Assembly (NCBI GenBank): GCA_964572725.1
Contig: CAZNFW010000014.1
Span: 1 to 64,000 of the forward strand
Length of the DNA: 64,000 bases
Origin: Rosettibacter sp964572725
GTDB lineage: Bacteria > Bacteroidota > Ignavibacteria > Ignavibacteriales > Melioribacteraceae
Reading direction: 5' to 3'
Positions 1-8,971 of the stretch are shown piece by piece (the first letter of the stretch is position 1; each line of letters starts with the position of its first letter). The position numbers were made by a program, and so were the translations under genes. The notes under the pieces are model-generated. The model did no database searches. It had not been told where the DNA came from and saw nothing but the letters and a program-made list of their open reading frames with translations.

Positions 1-57
1 ATCGAACCCCGTCAGTGACGTGCAGGCTTGTCCGCCGAAGGCTATCCGTAGGCGGGC
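1..57. other. GC-rich patch with hairpin, unassigned
   Basis: 37 of the first 60 bases are G or C, in sharp contrast to the AT-rich sequence that follows. It contains an odd palindrome CGTCAGTGACG (10-20) and an imperfect hairpin with CCGCC at 32-36 pairing to GGCGG at 51-55. On the minus strand the very edge reads GGGGTTCGAT, which resembles the T-arm of a tRNA or tmRNA, but the bases upstream do not fold into a normal anticodon or D arm. It could be the edge of a structured RNA or of a dispersed GC-rich repeat. The window cuts it off, so I leave it unassigned. Confidence 0.3.
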
Positions 58-675
58 ATAGTAGAAGTGAGAATTACTTAAATCTTAACTCTGACCTCTG
101 AACGCTTAATATCTAAACAACTAACTTTGATTTTAATCCAGCTAATGCTGACTTTGAAAAGTAGAATAAAAATTCTTATCACTAATCATTATTACTGATA
201 ACTCAAAAGTTTTACTGAACCTCTGCTAAAACAAGCAGTCAAAATGCGAACAAATGAAACTCAAAACTTCAGCTTAATCAAAAAACACTTCATTCTGCAA
301 TTCTCATTCTCATAGTGTATTCCCCATGTAAAAAGAGAAGCCATTAAAAAACATTTGCGATTATTACGTAATCAGCAATTTTTAATTTTTTGATGGATAG
401 AATTTTAGTGAATCAACTTACCTTAAATAAGTAAAAAGACACCATGATTATCATTCTGAATTAGTGAAAATAAAATCAATCTGACTTTAATTGTTGAGTG
501 TCTTCATTTTATTCAGAATAAAATTTTTTCTCTAACAGTCAAAAAAAGCTGACATATTCAATTTCTGTTTAATAAAAAATTTAAATAATCATTCCTAATT
601 TTTTATCATTAAAAATCGTTAAAGATTATGTTTCTGCCTTTCTAATTGTAACTCTCAATATTTTTTATTAATTAA
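58..675. other. Gene-free AT-rich region upstream of rplU
   Basis: I find no coding sequence in this stretch of about 600 bases. The only structure that stands out is a set of complementary segments at 436-519: AAGACAC (436-442) with GTGTCTT (498-504), and ATTCTGAAT (453-461) with ATTCAGAAT (511-519). The two pairings cross each other, so they are alternatives or a pseudoknot. They lie upstream of the proposed rplU promoter, so they are probably not part of the rplU leader unless transcription starts further upstream. Confidence 0.4.
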
Positions 676-705
676 TTGACTTAATATAAAACCATTCCAT
701 ATATT
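676..705 (+). promoter_or_regulatory. Candidate rplU-rpmA promoter
   Basis: TTGACT at 676-681 lies 18 bases before TATATT at 700-705. It also fits the Bacteroidota pattern as TTG-N21-TATATTTA, one base from TAnnTTTG. It would give a leader of about 25 bases to the rplU ribosome site. Confidence 0.4.
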
Positions 706-737
706 TACAACTCAAATTTTGAATAATTGGAGGAATA

Positions 738-1046
738 ATGTTTGCTGTTGTGAATATTGCAGGACAACAGTTTATTGTAAGAGAGAAGAATAAATATTAT
801 GTGCCAAAATTAAATGCAGAACCAGATTCTGAAGTTGTCTTTGAAAGCGTTCTTTTATTAAATCAAGATGATAATATTAAAATTGGCACTCCATATTTGA
901 ATGATGTAAAAGTTCATGCAAAGGTATTAGAACACTTAAAAGATGATAAAATTATTGTATTTAAAAAGAAAAGAAGAATCTCTTACAAACGTAAAAGAGG
1001 TCACAGGCAACAATTAACAAGAATTGAAATTACAAAGATAGCTTAG
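738..1046 (+). CDS. rplU: 50S ribosomal protein L21
   Basis: Large-subunit ribosomal protein L21, which binds 23S rRNA and contacts L20. The 102-residue length is normal for the family. Diagnostic features are the start MFAVVNIAGQQFIV, the central KIGTPYL segment and the basic C-terminal half with KKKRRISYKRKRGHRQ, which carries the RNA-binding surface. The ATG is preceded by TTGGAGG at 7-base spacing. rpmA follows 16 bases downstream, the standard L21-L27 operon order, so the two are co-transcribed. No anomalies are visible. Confidence 0.97.
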   Translation: MFAVVNIAGQQFIVREKNKYYVPKLNAEPDSEVVFESVLLLNQDDNIKIGTPYLNDVKVHAKVLEHLKDDKIIVFKKKRRISYKRKRGHRQQLTRIEITKIA

Positions 1047-1062
1047 TAACTGGAGGTTTATT

Positions 1063-1323
1063 ATGGCTCATAAAAAAGGTCAAGGTTCATCACGAAATGG
1101 TAGAGATAGTAATCCGCAGTATCTTGGTGTTAAAGCTTTTGGCGGAGAAAAAGTAACTGCTGGCTCTGTTCTGGTTCGCCAAAAAGGAACAAATTTTCAT
1201 CCAGGTAAAAATGTTGGACTTGGCGGTGACCATACTTTGTTTGCTTTAATAGATGGATATGTAAAATTCGAAAGAAAGAAAAACAATAGAAAATACGTCA
1301 GCGTTTACGAATCACTATCTTAA
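1063..1323 (+). CDS. rpmA: 50S ribosomal protein L27
   Basis: Ribosomal protein L27, whose N-terminal tail reaches the peptidyl-transferase centre. It starts directly with MAHKKGQGSSRNGRDS, so it has the short form without the cleavable N-terminal extension seen in Firmicutes. The family motif RQKGTNFHPGKNVGLG is present, and the length of 86 residues is typical. A GGAGG ribosome site precedes the ATG. A strong hairpin terminator follows the stop. Confidence 0.97.
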   Translation: MAHKKGQGSSRNGRDSNPQYLGVKAFGGEKVTAGSVLVRQKGTNFHPGKNVGLGGDHTLFALIDGYVKFERKKNNRKYVSVYESLS

Positions 1324-1348
1324 AGATATTTCATTGAAAATTTTTATA

Positions 1349-1380
1349 GGATGCATCAATTATTGATTGCATCCTTTTTT
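1349..1380 (+). terminator. Rho-independent terminator after rpmA
   Basis: GGATGCA at 1349-1355 pairs with TGCATCC at 1368-1374, extended by TCAA/TTGA inside, and is followed by six T. The hairpin overlaps the last codons of the convergent histidine-kinase gene, so the two convergent operons share this boundary. Confidence 0.85.
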
Positions 1381-4300
1381 ATTATATTATTAAAGATAAC
1401 AGTAAATGTAGAACCAATTCCTTTCCTGCTTTCGACAAAAATTTCTGCATTATTCAACTCACAATATTTTTTTACTAATGCTAATCCTAAGCCATTTCCT
1501 TCAAATTCCCTTGTATAGCCTCGCTGTTCTTGATAAAAAGCAGTAAATAGATAGGGTAAAAATTCTTCTGAAATTCCAATTCCTGTATCAGAAATTTTTA
1601 CAGCAGCTTTCTTATCATCAGTAAGATAAGAAGTTATTTCAACTTTCCCTTTGTGAGTATATTTAATTGCATTGTCAATAAGATTAACAAAAATTTGTGT
1701 TGTAGAATATTCATCAACAATTACAATTAGATTATTTTCTTTTATATTCAATGTGAATTCTAAATTTTTCTTTCTTGCTTTATACAAGTATTCAGTGTAT
1801 AAGTGTTTAAGTATGTTTTCATTAATATCAATCTCTTTGTATATACATTCATAAGTGCCAGTTTGAAGTTCAGACATATTGAGAATCAAATCTATTGTTC
1901 TTACTATTCTGTCACCTGCTCGTTCAATAGAATCAAAACTTTCTTTGATTATATCGTTATCTGTATTTTCTAATTGCTCTTTTATTAATTCTGTAAAATT
2001 TAATATAGAATGAACAGGGGAACGAATTTCGTGAGACATCTGAGCTAAAAATTCAGATTTGAGTCTTTCAGAGCTTTCTGCTTTTTCTTTTGCTATAATA
2101 AGTTCCTTTTCAATTTTTTTTCTTTCTTCTATTTCCTTCATTAATTTTTCATTTAATTCCGTTTTCTCTTGAATTAATAGTTCAAGTTCTTTTTGATGCT
2201 TTTTAATTCCTCTAACCTTTAGATTATAAGTTGCATAAACAATCAAACCAATTATAACGAGCATAAAAAATCTAAAAACAAATGTTTGATATAACGGCGG
2301 GGTTATAACAAGTACTAATTCTGTACCTTTTTCATTCCAGTAGCCATCTGGATTTGCCGCTTTAACTTTGAAAATGTATTTACCAGGCGGCAGGTAACTA
2401 TAACTTGCATAATGTTTGTTACCCACATAATTCCAGTTTGGTTCAAAGCCGTGCAACATATAAGCATAAGTATTCTTTTCGGGATTAGCAAAATGTAAAG
2501 CAGCAAAGTAAAATGTTATAAAATTAGTTTTATGAGAAATTATTATCTCTTTAGTTTCAGTAATATTTTTTTTGAGAACAATTTCATCATTAATTTTTTC
2601 ACCAATTTTAACTGGGGTATTCATAACAAGAAAATCAGTTATTAACACATCTGGAATGTATTTATCTTCTTTAATACTATCTGGATGAAAAATATTAAAT
2701 CCTTGATTACCTCCGAAGATCATTTCTCCAGTCTTTTTTCTTTTTGCAGCTGCTCTAACAAAAAATTCATTACTCTGCAATCCATCTCTTTTATCTAAAT
2801 TTGTAAAAGTAATCTTATCTGGATTAAATTTTGAAATTCCTTTATTTGTACTAATCCATAAGTTTCCTTTTTCATCTTCAAGAACTGCTTGAATGTTATT
2901 ATCAGGTAATCCATCTTCAACAGTGTAATTAATGAATTTGGGATTTCTATAATCATTATTTTCAACTATCATCTTATTTAGACCTTGAATGGTGCCTATC
3001 CAAAGATTCCCTTTACTGTCTTCCATAATATTAAGAATTTTATTGCTGCTAATACTTGATGGATTTTGTGGATTATATTTAATGTGATAAAATTCTTTTT
3101 TCTTTATGTCGAATAAATTTAATCCCTGGTCATCTGTTCCAATCCAGATATTTCCTTTGCTATCCTGAAATATGCACCATATATTGTTGCTGCTAATGCT
3201 TTTAGGATTATTCGAATTGTATTCGTAGTATATAAATGAATTAGTTTTTTTATCATAGATATTTAATCCGCCTCCATAAGTACCAATTAAAATTTCACCA
3301 GATTTAATTTGACAGATTGAAAAAATAATGTTATTGCTCAATTTACCTTTACTTCCATCACTTATATAATTTGTGAATTTGTTTGCTCGAATATTGAATT
3401 TTGAAAGTCCATATTCAGTGCCTATCCACAAATTTCCTTCATTATCTTCGCAAAGTGTTCTTATTCTGTCATCAACCAGAGAATTTTTATTGTGGGTGTC
3501 AAAATTATATCTTATAAATTTTTTTTCTTTTGCATCAGGGTCAAAACGATTTAATCCTCCTCCAAAAGTTCCAATCCATATTATGCCATTTTTATCTTCA
3601 AGAATTGAATAAACTTTGTCATTACTTAGAGTAGCATTATTGAATGGAACATTTTTATAGTAAGCAATATTTGATCTTTTTTTATTCAGCTTATTTACTC
3701 CCATCCCTTCAGTCCCAATCCATATTATCCCGGATTTATCTTCATATATTGTAAATAAAATATTGCTTCCTATTGTTTCAGGATTCTTTAAGTCTCTTTT
3801 ATAATTAGAAAAGTTTAAGGTTTTAGGATTGAATTTTTGTAGTCCATTAAATAATGTTGTTATCCATAGATTTCCATCTCTGTCAAGAATAATATCTGTA
3901 ATTGTTTTATCTTTTGTATTAACAGTGAAGGGATTTACATACCTAATGAATCTGTCATTTTTTTTATCATATTTATTCAAGTCTTCGCTTGTTCCTATCC
4001 ACATATCATTGTTTTTATCGATGTAGATTTTTCCAATAAAATTGCTTGAGAGACTGTAAGGATTATTAGCTTGGCTGTGATAAAATTTATATTGATAAGT
4101 TTCTGGATTAAATTTTATTAAACCATTTTGAGTGCCAAGCCAGAGGTTGCCTTCTGAATCTTCGCTTATAGATAAAATATAATCTGATTTTGGAAATTGA
4201 TTGTGGTTAATCTTATTTCTGTAAGAGATAAAAATATTTTTTTGAAAGTCATATCTGCATAATCCTATTTCTGTCCCAATCCATAGGCGGTTTTTACTGT

Positions 4301-4751
4301 CAATATATAAAGTTCTAACTCTGTCTGATATTATAGAATTTTTATCATTTTCAATATGACGAAAATTTGTGAAGTCATCTGTTAATCTATTGTATCTATT
4401 TAAGCCTTCGCCTATTGAAGCTATCCACAAATTCCCTTCTTTATCTTCAACAATTGATCTGAATGTTTGTCCTTGAATACTTTTAGGATTATCTTTTTCG
4501 ATTTTATAAACTTTGAAAGAATATCCATCATATCTATTTAAGCCGTCGTAAGTACCAAACCATAAAAAATTTCTGCTGTCCTGATAAATTGAAAGAACAG
4601 AATTTTGAGAAAGACCATCGTCAGAAGTTAAGTATTCAAATCTATATGTTTGTGAATTTGCATTGATGAATATGCAAATAAATAAAATCAAGGTTAGATA
4701 ATAAACTGAAGAAGCTTTTTTAAGCATAAAGAATTTCTCGCAGTAATTCAA
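1356..4751 (-). CDS. Two-component propeller sensor histidine kinase
   Basis: Membrane sensor kinase of 1131 residues, laid out like the sensory half of the hybrid two-component systems of Bacteroidota. A signal peptide (about 1-34) is followed by 13 clear plus one divergent Reg_prop repeats (pattern D..GNLWIGT..GL..(Y/F)), which would make two seven-bladed periplasmic propellers. A Y_Y_Y domain (about 755-820), one membrane helix (about 823-843), a coiled coil and the kinase core follow. H907 in SHEIRSPVHSI is the phospho-acceptor; the N box holds DNAIKY near 1027, the G1 box DTGIGI, the G2 box GLGLALVKKY. It ends after the ATPase domain: the receiver and AraC-type output domains of classical hybrids are absent, and no response regulator is adjacent. 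Family knowledge suggests a poly- or oligosaccharide ligand; the real ligand is unknown. Confidence 0.93.
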   Translation of the reverse strand: MNYCEKFFMLKKASSVYYLTLILFICIFINANSQTYRFEYLTSDDGLSQNSVLSIYQDSRNFLWFGTYDGLNRYDGYSFKVYKIEKDNPKSIQGQTFRSIVEDKEGNLWIASIGEGLNRYNRLTDDFTNFRHIENDKNSIISDRVRTLYIDSKNRLWIGTEIGLCRYDFQKNIFISYRNKINHNQFPKSDYILSISEDSEGNLWLGTQNGLIKFNPETYQYKFYHSQANNPYSLSSNFIGKIYIDKNNDMWIGTSEDLNKYDKKNDRFIRYVNPFTVNTKDKTITDIILDRDGNLWITTLFNGLQKFNPKTLNFSNYKRDLKNPETIGSNILFTIYEDKSGIIWIGTEGMGVNKLNKKRSNIAYYKNVPFNNATLSNDKVYSILEDKNGIIWIGTFGGGLNRFDPDAKEKKFIRYNFDTHNKNSLVDDRIRTLCEDNEGNLWIGTEYGLSKFNIRANKFTNYISDGSKGKLSNNIIFSICQIKSGEILIGTYGGGLNIYDKKTNSFIYYEYNSNNPKSISSNNIWCIFQDSKGNIWIGTDDQGLNLFDIKKKEFYHIKYNPQNPSSISSNKILNIMEDSKGNLWIGTIQGLNKMIVENNDYRNPKFINYTVEDGLPDNNIQAVLEDEKGNLWISTNKGISKFNPDKITFTNLDKRDGLQSNEFFVRAAAKRKKTGEMIFGGNQGFNIFHPDSIKEDKYIPDVLITDFLVMNTPVKIGEKINDEIVLKKNITETKEIIISHKTNFITFYFAALHFANPEKNTYAYMLHGFEPNWNYVGNKHYASYSYLPPGKYIFKVKAANPDGYWNEKGTELVLVITPPLYQTFVFRFFMLVIIGLIVYATYNLKVRGIKKHQKELELLIQEKTELNEKLMKEIEERKKIEKELIIAKEKAESSERLKSEFLAQMSHEIRSPVHSILNFTELIKEQLENTDNDIIKESFDSIERAGDRIVRTIDLILNMSELQTGTYECIYKEIDINENILKHLYTEYLYKARKKNLEFTLNIKENNLIVIVDEYSTTQIFVNLIDNAIKYTHKGKVEITSYLTDDKKAAVKISDTGIGISEEFLPYLFTAFYQEQRGYTREFEGNGLGLALVKKYCELNNAEIFVESRKGIGSTFTVIFNNIIKKDAINN

Positions 4752-5128
4752 ACTAAGTTAATTTATAACATTGTTGTTTTTTATTAATAGAATTTATCTT
4801 TTACTATTATAATCGTTTTGACTAAGAAATATTTTAATGTTGCATGAAACCGTAAAACAAAAGAATAAGCATTTAAAAATATGAATAAATTTACGAAATG
4901 TTCTCTTAGATAAAGTCTTGCTCAATAAATTTTATTATTGAATAATTTGTAATTAAAAATAGAAAAATTTTCAATTGTTTTTATTAATCAATATATCACA
5001 ATTTATTAAAAACATTTGTTAGCATGAATTTGATATCTACTAATTAAAAAAATAAAGAAAAGAGAGTTTTGGTATTAAAAATAGATATTATTAAGTTTGT
5101 TAACTAAAAAAAAATAAAGAGGTCAAAA
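4752..5128. other. Divergent intergenic region, kinase gene and pntAA
   Basis: This AT-rich gap separates the outward-facing kinase and transhydrogenase genes and must hold both promoters. On the plus strand I can point to one good candidate, listed separately. I see no gene or strong inverted repeat in the rest. Confidence 0.5.
5067..5099 (+). promoter_or_regulatory. Bacteroidota-type promoter for pntAA
   Basis: TTTTG at 5067-5071 is followed after 20 bases by TAAGTTTG at 5092-5099, an exact match to the TAnnTTTG -7 box. Transcription would start near 5105, leaving a short leader with an AGAGG ribosome site before the GTG codon. Confidence 0.55.
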
Positions 5129-6277
5129 GTGAAGATAGCAGTTCCCAAAGAAATAATGGATGGGGAAAACAGGGTTTCATTAATTCCTGATGTAGCGAAC
5201 AAATTAATAAAAAAAGGTTTCGAAATTTATTTAGAAAGCGGAGCTGGAAATAAAGCAGGTTTCCTTGATGAAAAGTATAAGAATGTAGGTGTAAATATTG
5301 TAGATGATGTTATTGAACTTTACTCAAAAGTAGATATTGTTTTAAAAGTTCAAAGACCAATAATGCATCTAGCGAAAGGGAAACATGAATTAGAATTAAT
5401 GAAAAGAGGAACATTGTTAATTTCATTTTTTTATTCACTTCATTATCCTGAAGTAGCAAAAATGGCTGCTGAACTTGGAATAAATGTTATTTCAATGGAT
5501 GCAATCCCAAGAACAACACTTGCACAAAGAATGGATGCACTAAGTTCACAGGCAAATATAGCAGGTTATAAAAGCGTTATACTGGCAGCAAATTATTTGC
5601 ATAAAATTTTCCCGATGATGATGACTGCTGCAGGAACTATTTCACCTGCTAAAGTTGTGATAATGGGAGCAGGAGTAGCAGGGCTTTCAGCGCTTGGTAC
5701 GGCAAAAAGATTGGGTGCAGTTGTTGAAGTATCGGATGTTCGTCCGCAGGTAAAAGAAGAAGTTCAAAGTTTAGGCGGCAAATTTATAGAAGTGCCAACT
5801 GATGAATCGATGCAGGATGCAAGCGGATATGCAAAAGAACAATCAGAAGAATTTTTAAGAAATCAGAAAGAACTAATTTTCAAACATATAACCGAAGCTG
5901 ATATTGTTATTACAACGGCTCTTATCCCGGGTAAAAAAGCTCCTGTACTTGTCACAGAAGAAATGGTAAAAAATATGAGACCCGGTTCCGTAATTCTTGA
6001 TATGGCAGTAGAATTTGGTGGCAACTGTGAGCTTAGTGAAAAAGGGAAAGTAGTTAATAAGTATAATGTAACAATTATTGGTGAACCTAATTTGCCAAGT
6101 TTAATTCCTTATCATGCAAGCGAAATGTATGCAAGAAATTTATTTAATCTAATTGATTATTCAAGTAAAGATGGGAATTTTATTCACAATATGGATGATG
6201 AAATTATTGGAGGAGCTACAATTGTTAAAGATGGAGTTGTAGTTCATGAAAAAACAAAAGTTTTATTAAATAATTAA
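5129..6277 (+). CDS. pntAA: NAD(P) transhydrogenase subunit alpha, part 1
   Basis: NAD(H)-binding domain I of the proton-translocating transhydrogenase, which transfers hydride from NADH to NADP+ using proton motive force. It is 382 residues, the normal size for the three-subunit form. The Rossmann motif GAGVAGLSALGTAKRLGA lies around 180-197. The RQD loop needed for hydride transfer is intact in IPRTTLAQRMDALSSQ (R, Q and D at their usual spacing). The gene starts with GTG behind AGAGG; an upstream ATG in frame is not available. pntAB follows after 9 bases. The third subunit, pntB, is frameshifted, so whether the complex is made is uncertain. Confidence 0.95.
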   Translation: MKIAVPKEIMDGENRVSLIPDVANKLIKKGFEIYLESGAGNKAGFLDEKYKNVGVNIVDDVIELYSKVDIVLKVQRPIMHLAKGKHELELMKRGTLLISFFYSLHYPEVAKMAAELGINVISMDAIPRTTLAQRMDALSSQANIAGYKSVILAANYLHKIFPMMMTAAGTISPAKVVIMGAGVAGLSALGTAKRLGAVVEVSDVRPQVKEEVQSLGGKFIEVPTDESMQDASGYAKEQSEEFLRNQKELIFKHITEADIVITTALIPGKKAPVLVTEEMVKNMRPGSVILDMAVEFGGNCELSEKGKVVNKYNVTIIGEPNLPSLIPYHASEMYARNLFNLIDYSSKDGNFIHNMDDEIIGGATIVKDGVVVHEKTKVLLNN

Positions 6278-6286
6278 GAGGTAATT

Positions 6287-6571
6287 ATGGATGGTGTCGG
6301 AATTCTAATGTTAATCTATGTATTCGTACTTGCTATATTTGTTGGCTTTGAATTAATTACAAAAGTTCCACCAACATTGCACACGCCACTAATGTCAGGT
6401 TCAAATGCAATCTCCGGAATAACTATAGTTGGTGCTATACTTAGTGCAGGATTACATGAATTTACAATAAGCACAATCCTTGGTTTGATAGCAATGATAT
6501 TTGCAACAATTAATGTTGTTGGTGGCTTTTTAGTTACCGATAGAATGCTAAAAATGTTCAAAAAAAAGTGA
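6287..6571 (+). CDS. pntAB: NAD(P) transhydrogenase subunit alpha, part 2
   Basis: Small membrane subunit of the transhydrogenase, 94 residues, with three to four hydrophobic helices. It supplies the first part of the proton channel domain II. The motif TKVPPTLHTPLMSGSNAISG is the family signature and contains the conserved His-Thr-Pro segment of the loop between helices. The ribosome site is GAGG a few bases before the ATG. Its stop codon lies 8 bases before pntB. Confidence 0.94.
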   Translation: MDGVGILMLIYVFVLAIFVGFELITKVPPTLHTPLMSGSNAISGITIVGAILSAGLHEFTISTILGLIAMIFATINVVGGFLVTDRMLKMFKKK

Positions 6572-6579
6572 GTTGAAAG

Positions 6580-7961
6580 ATGAGAATAATTATAGAGATT
6601 TCTTATTTAATTTCATCGATATTATTCATCTTTGGAATAAAGTCCCTTGCATCACCCAAAACTGCGAGAAAAGGAAATTTCCTTGCTGCGTTAGGAATGT
6701 TTATTGCAATTGTAGTTACTTTACTTGACCAACATGTATTAACTTATGAATGGATTTTATTGGGATTTGTAATCGGAACTTTTGCGGGAACATGGATGGC
6801 ATTAAAAGTTCCTATGACGGGTATGCCCCAAATGGTAGGATTGGCGGCGGTGCTTCTATGTTAGTTGCTTTTTCTGAATATTATAAAATAATTAATTTCC
6901 CTCAATTTACTCAGGATTATCAAACAAGTATAACTATTGTTTTAAGTGTATTAATTGGAGCAGTTACATTTACTGGTTCTTTAATTGCATTTGGTAAATT
7001 ACAGGGTTTGGTTACAGGGAAAGTTGTACGCTATCCAATGCAACATCCTTTGAATGCATTGTTATTAATTGCAGTATTTGCTGGAGGAGTTTATTTTGTC
7101 TTAAATCCATCTTTTCAATGGTTAATAATCTCGATTGGAATTGTGTCACTTATACTTGGAGTGCTTTTAGTTCTTCCAATTGGCGGAGCTGATATGCCTG
7201 TTGCAATTTCACTACTTAATTCATATTCCGGACTTGCTGCTTCAGCAACCGGATTTGTACTTCAAAATAATGAATTAATAATTGCTGGTGCTTTAGTTGG
7301 TGCTTCTGGAATAATTTTGACTAATATTATGTGTAAAGGAATGAATCGTTCGTTGATGAATGTTGTACTTGGAGGTTGGGAATCTGCAGGTTCAGCTGTT
7401 CCTGCTATTTCTTCTGAAACTCAAAAAGGTCAAGTTAAATCTGTTGATGCAGAAGAATTAGCAATGATATTTGATGCTGCAGAATCAATTATAATTGTCC
7501 CGGGTTATGGAATGGCTGTGGCTCAAGCTCAACATGCTGTAAGAGATTTAGTAAATGTACTTGAAGCAAAAGGGAAAAAAGTTCGATTTGCAATTCATCC
7601 TGTAGCTGGCAGAATGCCAGGACATATGAATGTACTATTGGCTGAAGCGCAAATTCCATATGAAAAAATGCTTGCTATGGAAGATATAAATGATGATTTC
7701 CCAAATACTGATATTGCATTTGTAGTAGGAGCAAATGATGTCGTAAATCCAGCAGCTCGTCACGATAAAAATAGTCCAATTTATGGAATGCCAATCTTAA
7801 ATGTTGATTATGCGAAAACTGTAGTTATTAATAAGCGTTCTTTAAATGTTGGTTATGCAGGAATTGATAATGAACTGTTCTTTTATCCAAATGCTTTAAT
7901 GTATTTTGGAGATGCAAAGGAAGCAATAACAAAATTAGTTCATGAAATAAAAAATTATTAA
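6580..7961 (+). pseudogene. pntB: NAD(P) transhydrogenase subunit beta, frameshifted
   Basis: PntB carries the remaining membrane helices and the NADP(H)-binding domain III. The sequence begins normally (MRIIIEISYL, helices, MPQMVG at residues 82-87) and then runs into a stop at 6862-6864. From 6840 the family sequence continues in another frame with IGGGASMLVAFSEYY and runs without interruption to the C terminus, including the NADP-site segments VPGYGMAVAQAQ, GRMPGHMNVLLAEA and VGANDVVNPAA. Relatives have a few extra residues (an LFNG-like segment) between MPQMV and GGGAS, so a net loss of 13 bases around 6837-6841 fits best. Added up, the two parts plus four residues give about 462 residues, the usual length. 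Either a recent mutation or an assembly error; everything after the break looks conserved. Confidence 0.88.
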
Positions 7962-7981
7962 TGATAGTTTTATAAATTAAA

Positions 7982-8007
7982 GGATGACATCGAAGTCATC
8001 CTTTTTT
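7982..8007 (+). terminator. Rho-independent terminator after pnt operon
   Basis: Perfect seven-base stem GGATGAC/GTCATCC with a six-base loop, followed by six T. It closes the pntAA-pntAB-pntB transcript. Confidence 0.9.
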
Positions 8008-8088
8008 ATTTTAAACAAAATTTTGTGACTCAAAAAAGTTAATTGTGATAAAATTATATGTCAATTAGGTTTGTATAATATAAAAATT

Positions 8089-8877
8089 CTAAAGAGCAAT
8101 TTTTAAAACTATCCACTCATAATTATTAGTGCTTTCAAATTCTATTGATGAAGAAGAAAAATCATTTCCATTATGAATCTTATGAACCCATTTGCCAGCA
8201 AAATATCCAATGGATGCACCAAGAAAAACATCAGAAGTCCAATGATTATCCTGATAAACTCTTGATACAGCAGTTAATACAGCTGGAATATATGCTATAA
8301 TTTTAAGAAATCTTGAATCTGCATTTTCTGATAATATTGTAGAAAGTGCGAAAGCAAGTGTAGCATGACCTGAAGGCAGTGAATGGAAATCGTCATTAAA
8401 TAATGTAAATGGTTTGTAAAAAGATGAACCATTATTTGTAAATGGTCTTGCTCTTCCAATAGAAATTTTTAAGAACTGAGTTATAATTCCCGAATAGAGT
8501 GCTGTTTGGAAAATTTCATAACCAATTCTTTTTGTGGAATTTTCATCATTAATTATTCCATATAAACCAAAAGCTCCTCCAAGAATAAAAGTAGTATAAA
8601 TCTCACCCCATTTTCTGCCAAATTCTATTGGGAAACTTTTGTAATAAGTTCTGTTTTTCAAATACTCATCTCGAATAGGCTGGTCGATGTTCATTATTAA
8701 AATGGTTCCTAAACTCACAGCACTTAATTTTATCCAATCTTTCTTTTCCCACTCAAGTGGTTGTTTTATGAATTTAATTGATTCATTACTGAATTGAGAT
8801 AAATTGTATTTACTCTGAGCATAATTGTTTAGCGTAAACAATAAATACAGTAGTAAAATAAATTTTTTATTTCTCAT
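8089..8877 (-). CDS. PAP2-family phosphatase, exported or membrane
   Basis: Membrane-associated type 2 phosphatidic acid phosphatase of 262 residues. All three catalytic motifs are visible in order: KISIGRARPF, SLPSGHATLAF and SRVYQDNHWTSDVFLGASIG, giving the Lys/Arg, Ser-Gly-His and Arg-His-Asp residues of the phosphate site. The N terminus (MRNKKFILLLYLLF, ending near YAQS) looks like a signal peptide. Members act on lipid phosphates such as undecaprenyl pyrophosphate, phosphatidylglycerol phosphate or lipid A; the substrate cannot be told from sequence. It is divergent from the DUF4097 gene and stands alone on its strand. Confidence 0.9.
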   Translation of the reverse strand: MRNKKFILLLYLLFTLNNYAQSKYNLSQFSNESIKFIKQPLEWEKKDWIKLSAVSLGTILIMNIDQPIRDEYLKNRTYYKSFPIEFGRKWGEIYTTFILGGAFGLYGIINDENSTKRIGYEIFQTALYSGIITQFLKISIGRARPFTNNGSSFYKPFTLFNDDFHSLPSGHATLAFALSTILSENADSRFLKIIAYIPAVLTAVSRVYQDNHWTSDVFLGASIGYFAGKWVHKIHNGNDFSSSSIEFESTNNYEWIVLKIAL

Positions 8878-8971
8878 AAATTTATTTTCAACTAAGAATA
8901 TTATTAAAATAAAAATGTAACTTTCTCTTAAATGCTTAGTCTAAAGATATGAATAAAATGGAGGAATTGAA

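Noticed and set aside
1..60. Possible tRNA or tmRNA on the minus strand because of GGGGTTCGAT.
   Set aside because: Upstream bases do not fold into anticodon and D arms, and the AT-rich sequence beyond 60 lacks any tmRNA 5' end or tag reading frame. Kept only as an unassigned GC-rich patch.
6830..6866. Programmed ribosomal frameshift in pntB.
   Set aside because: There is no slippery heptamer, and residues conserved in the family are missing at the join, so a shift in translation alone would not restore the protein.
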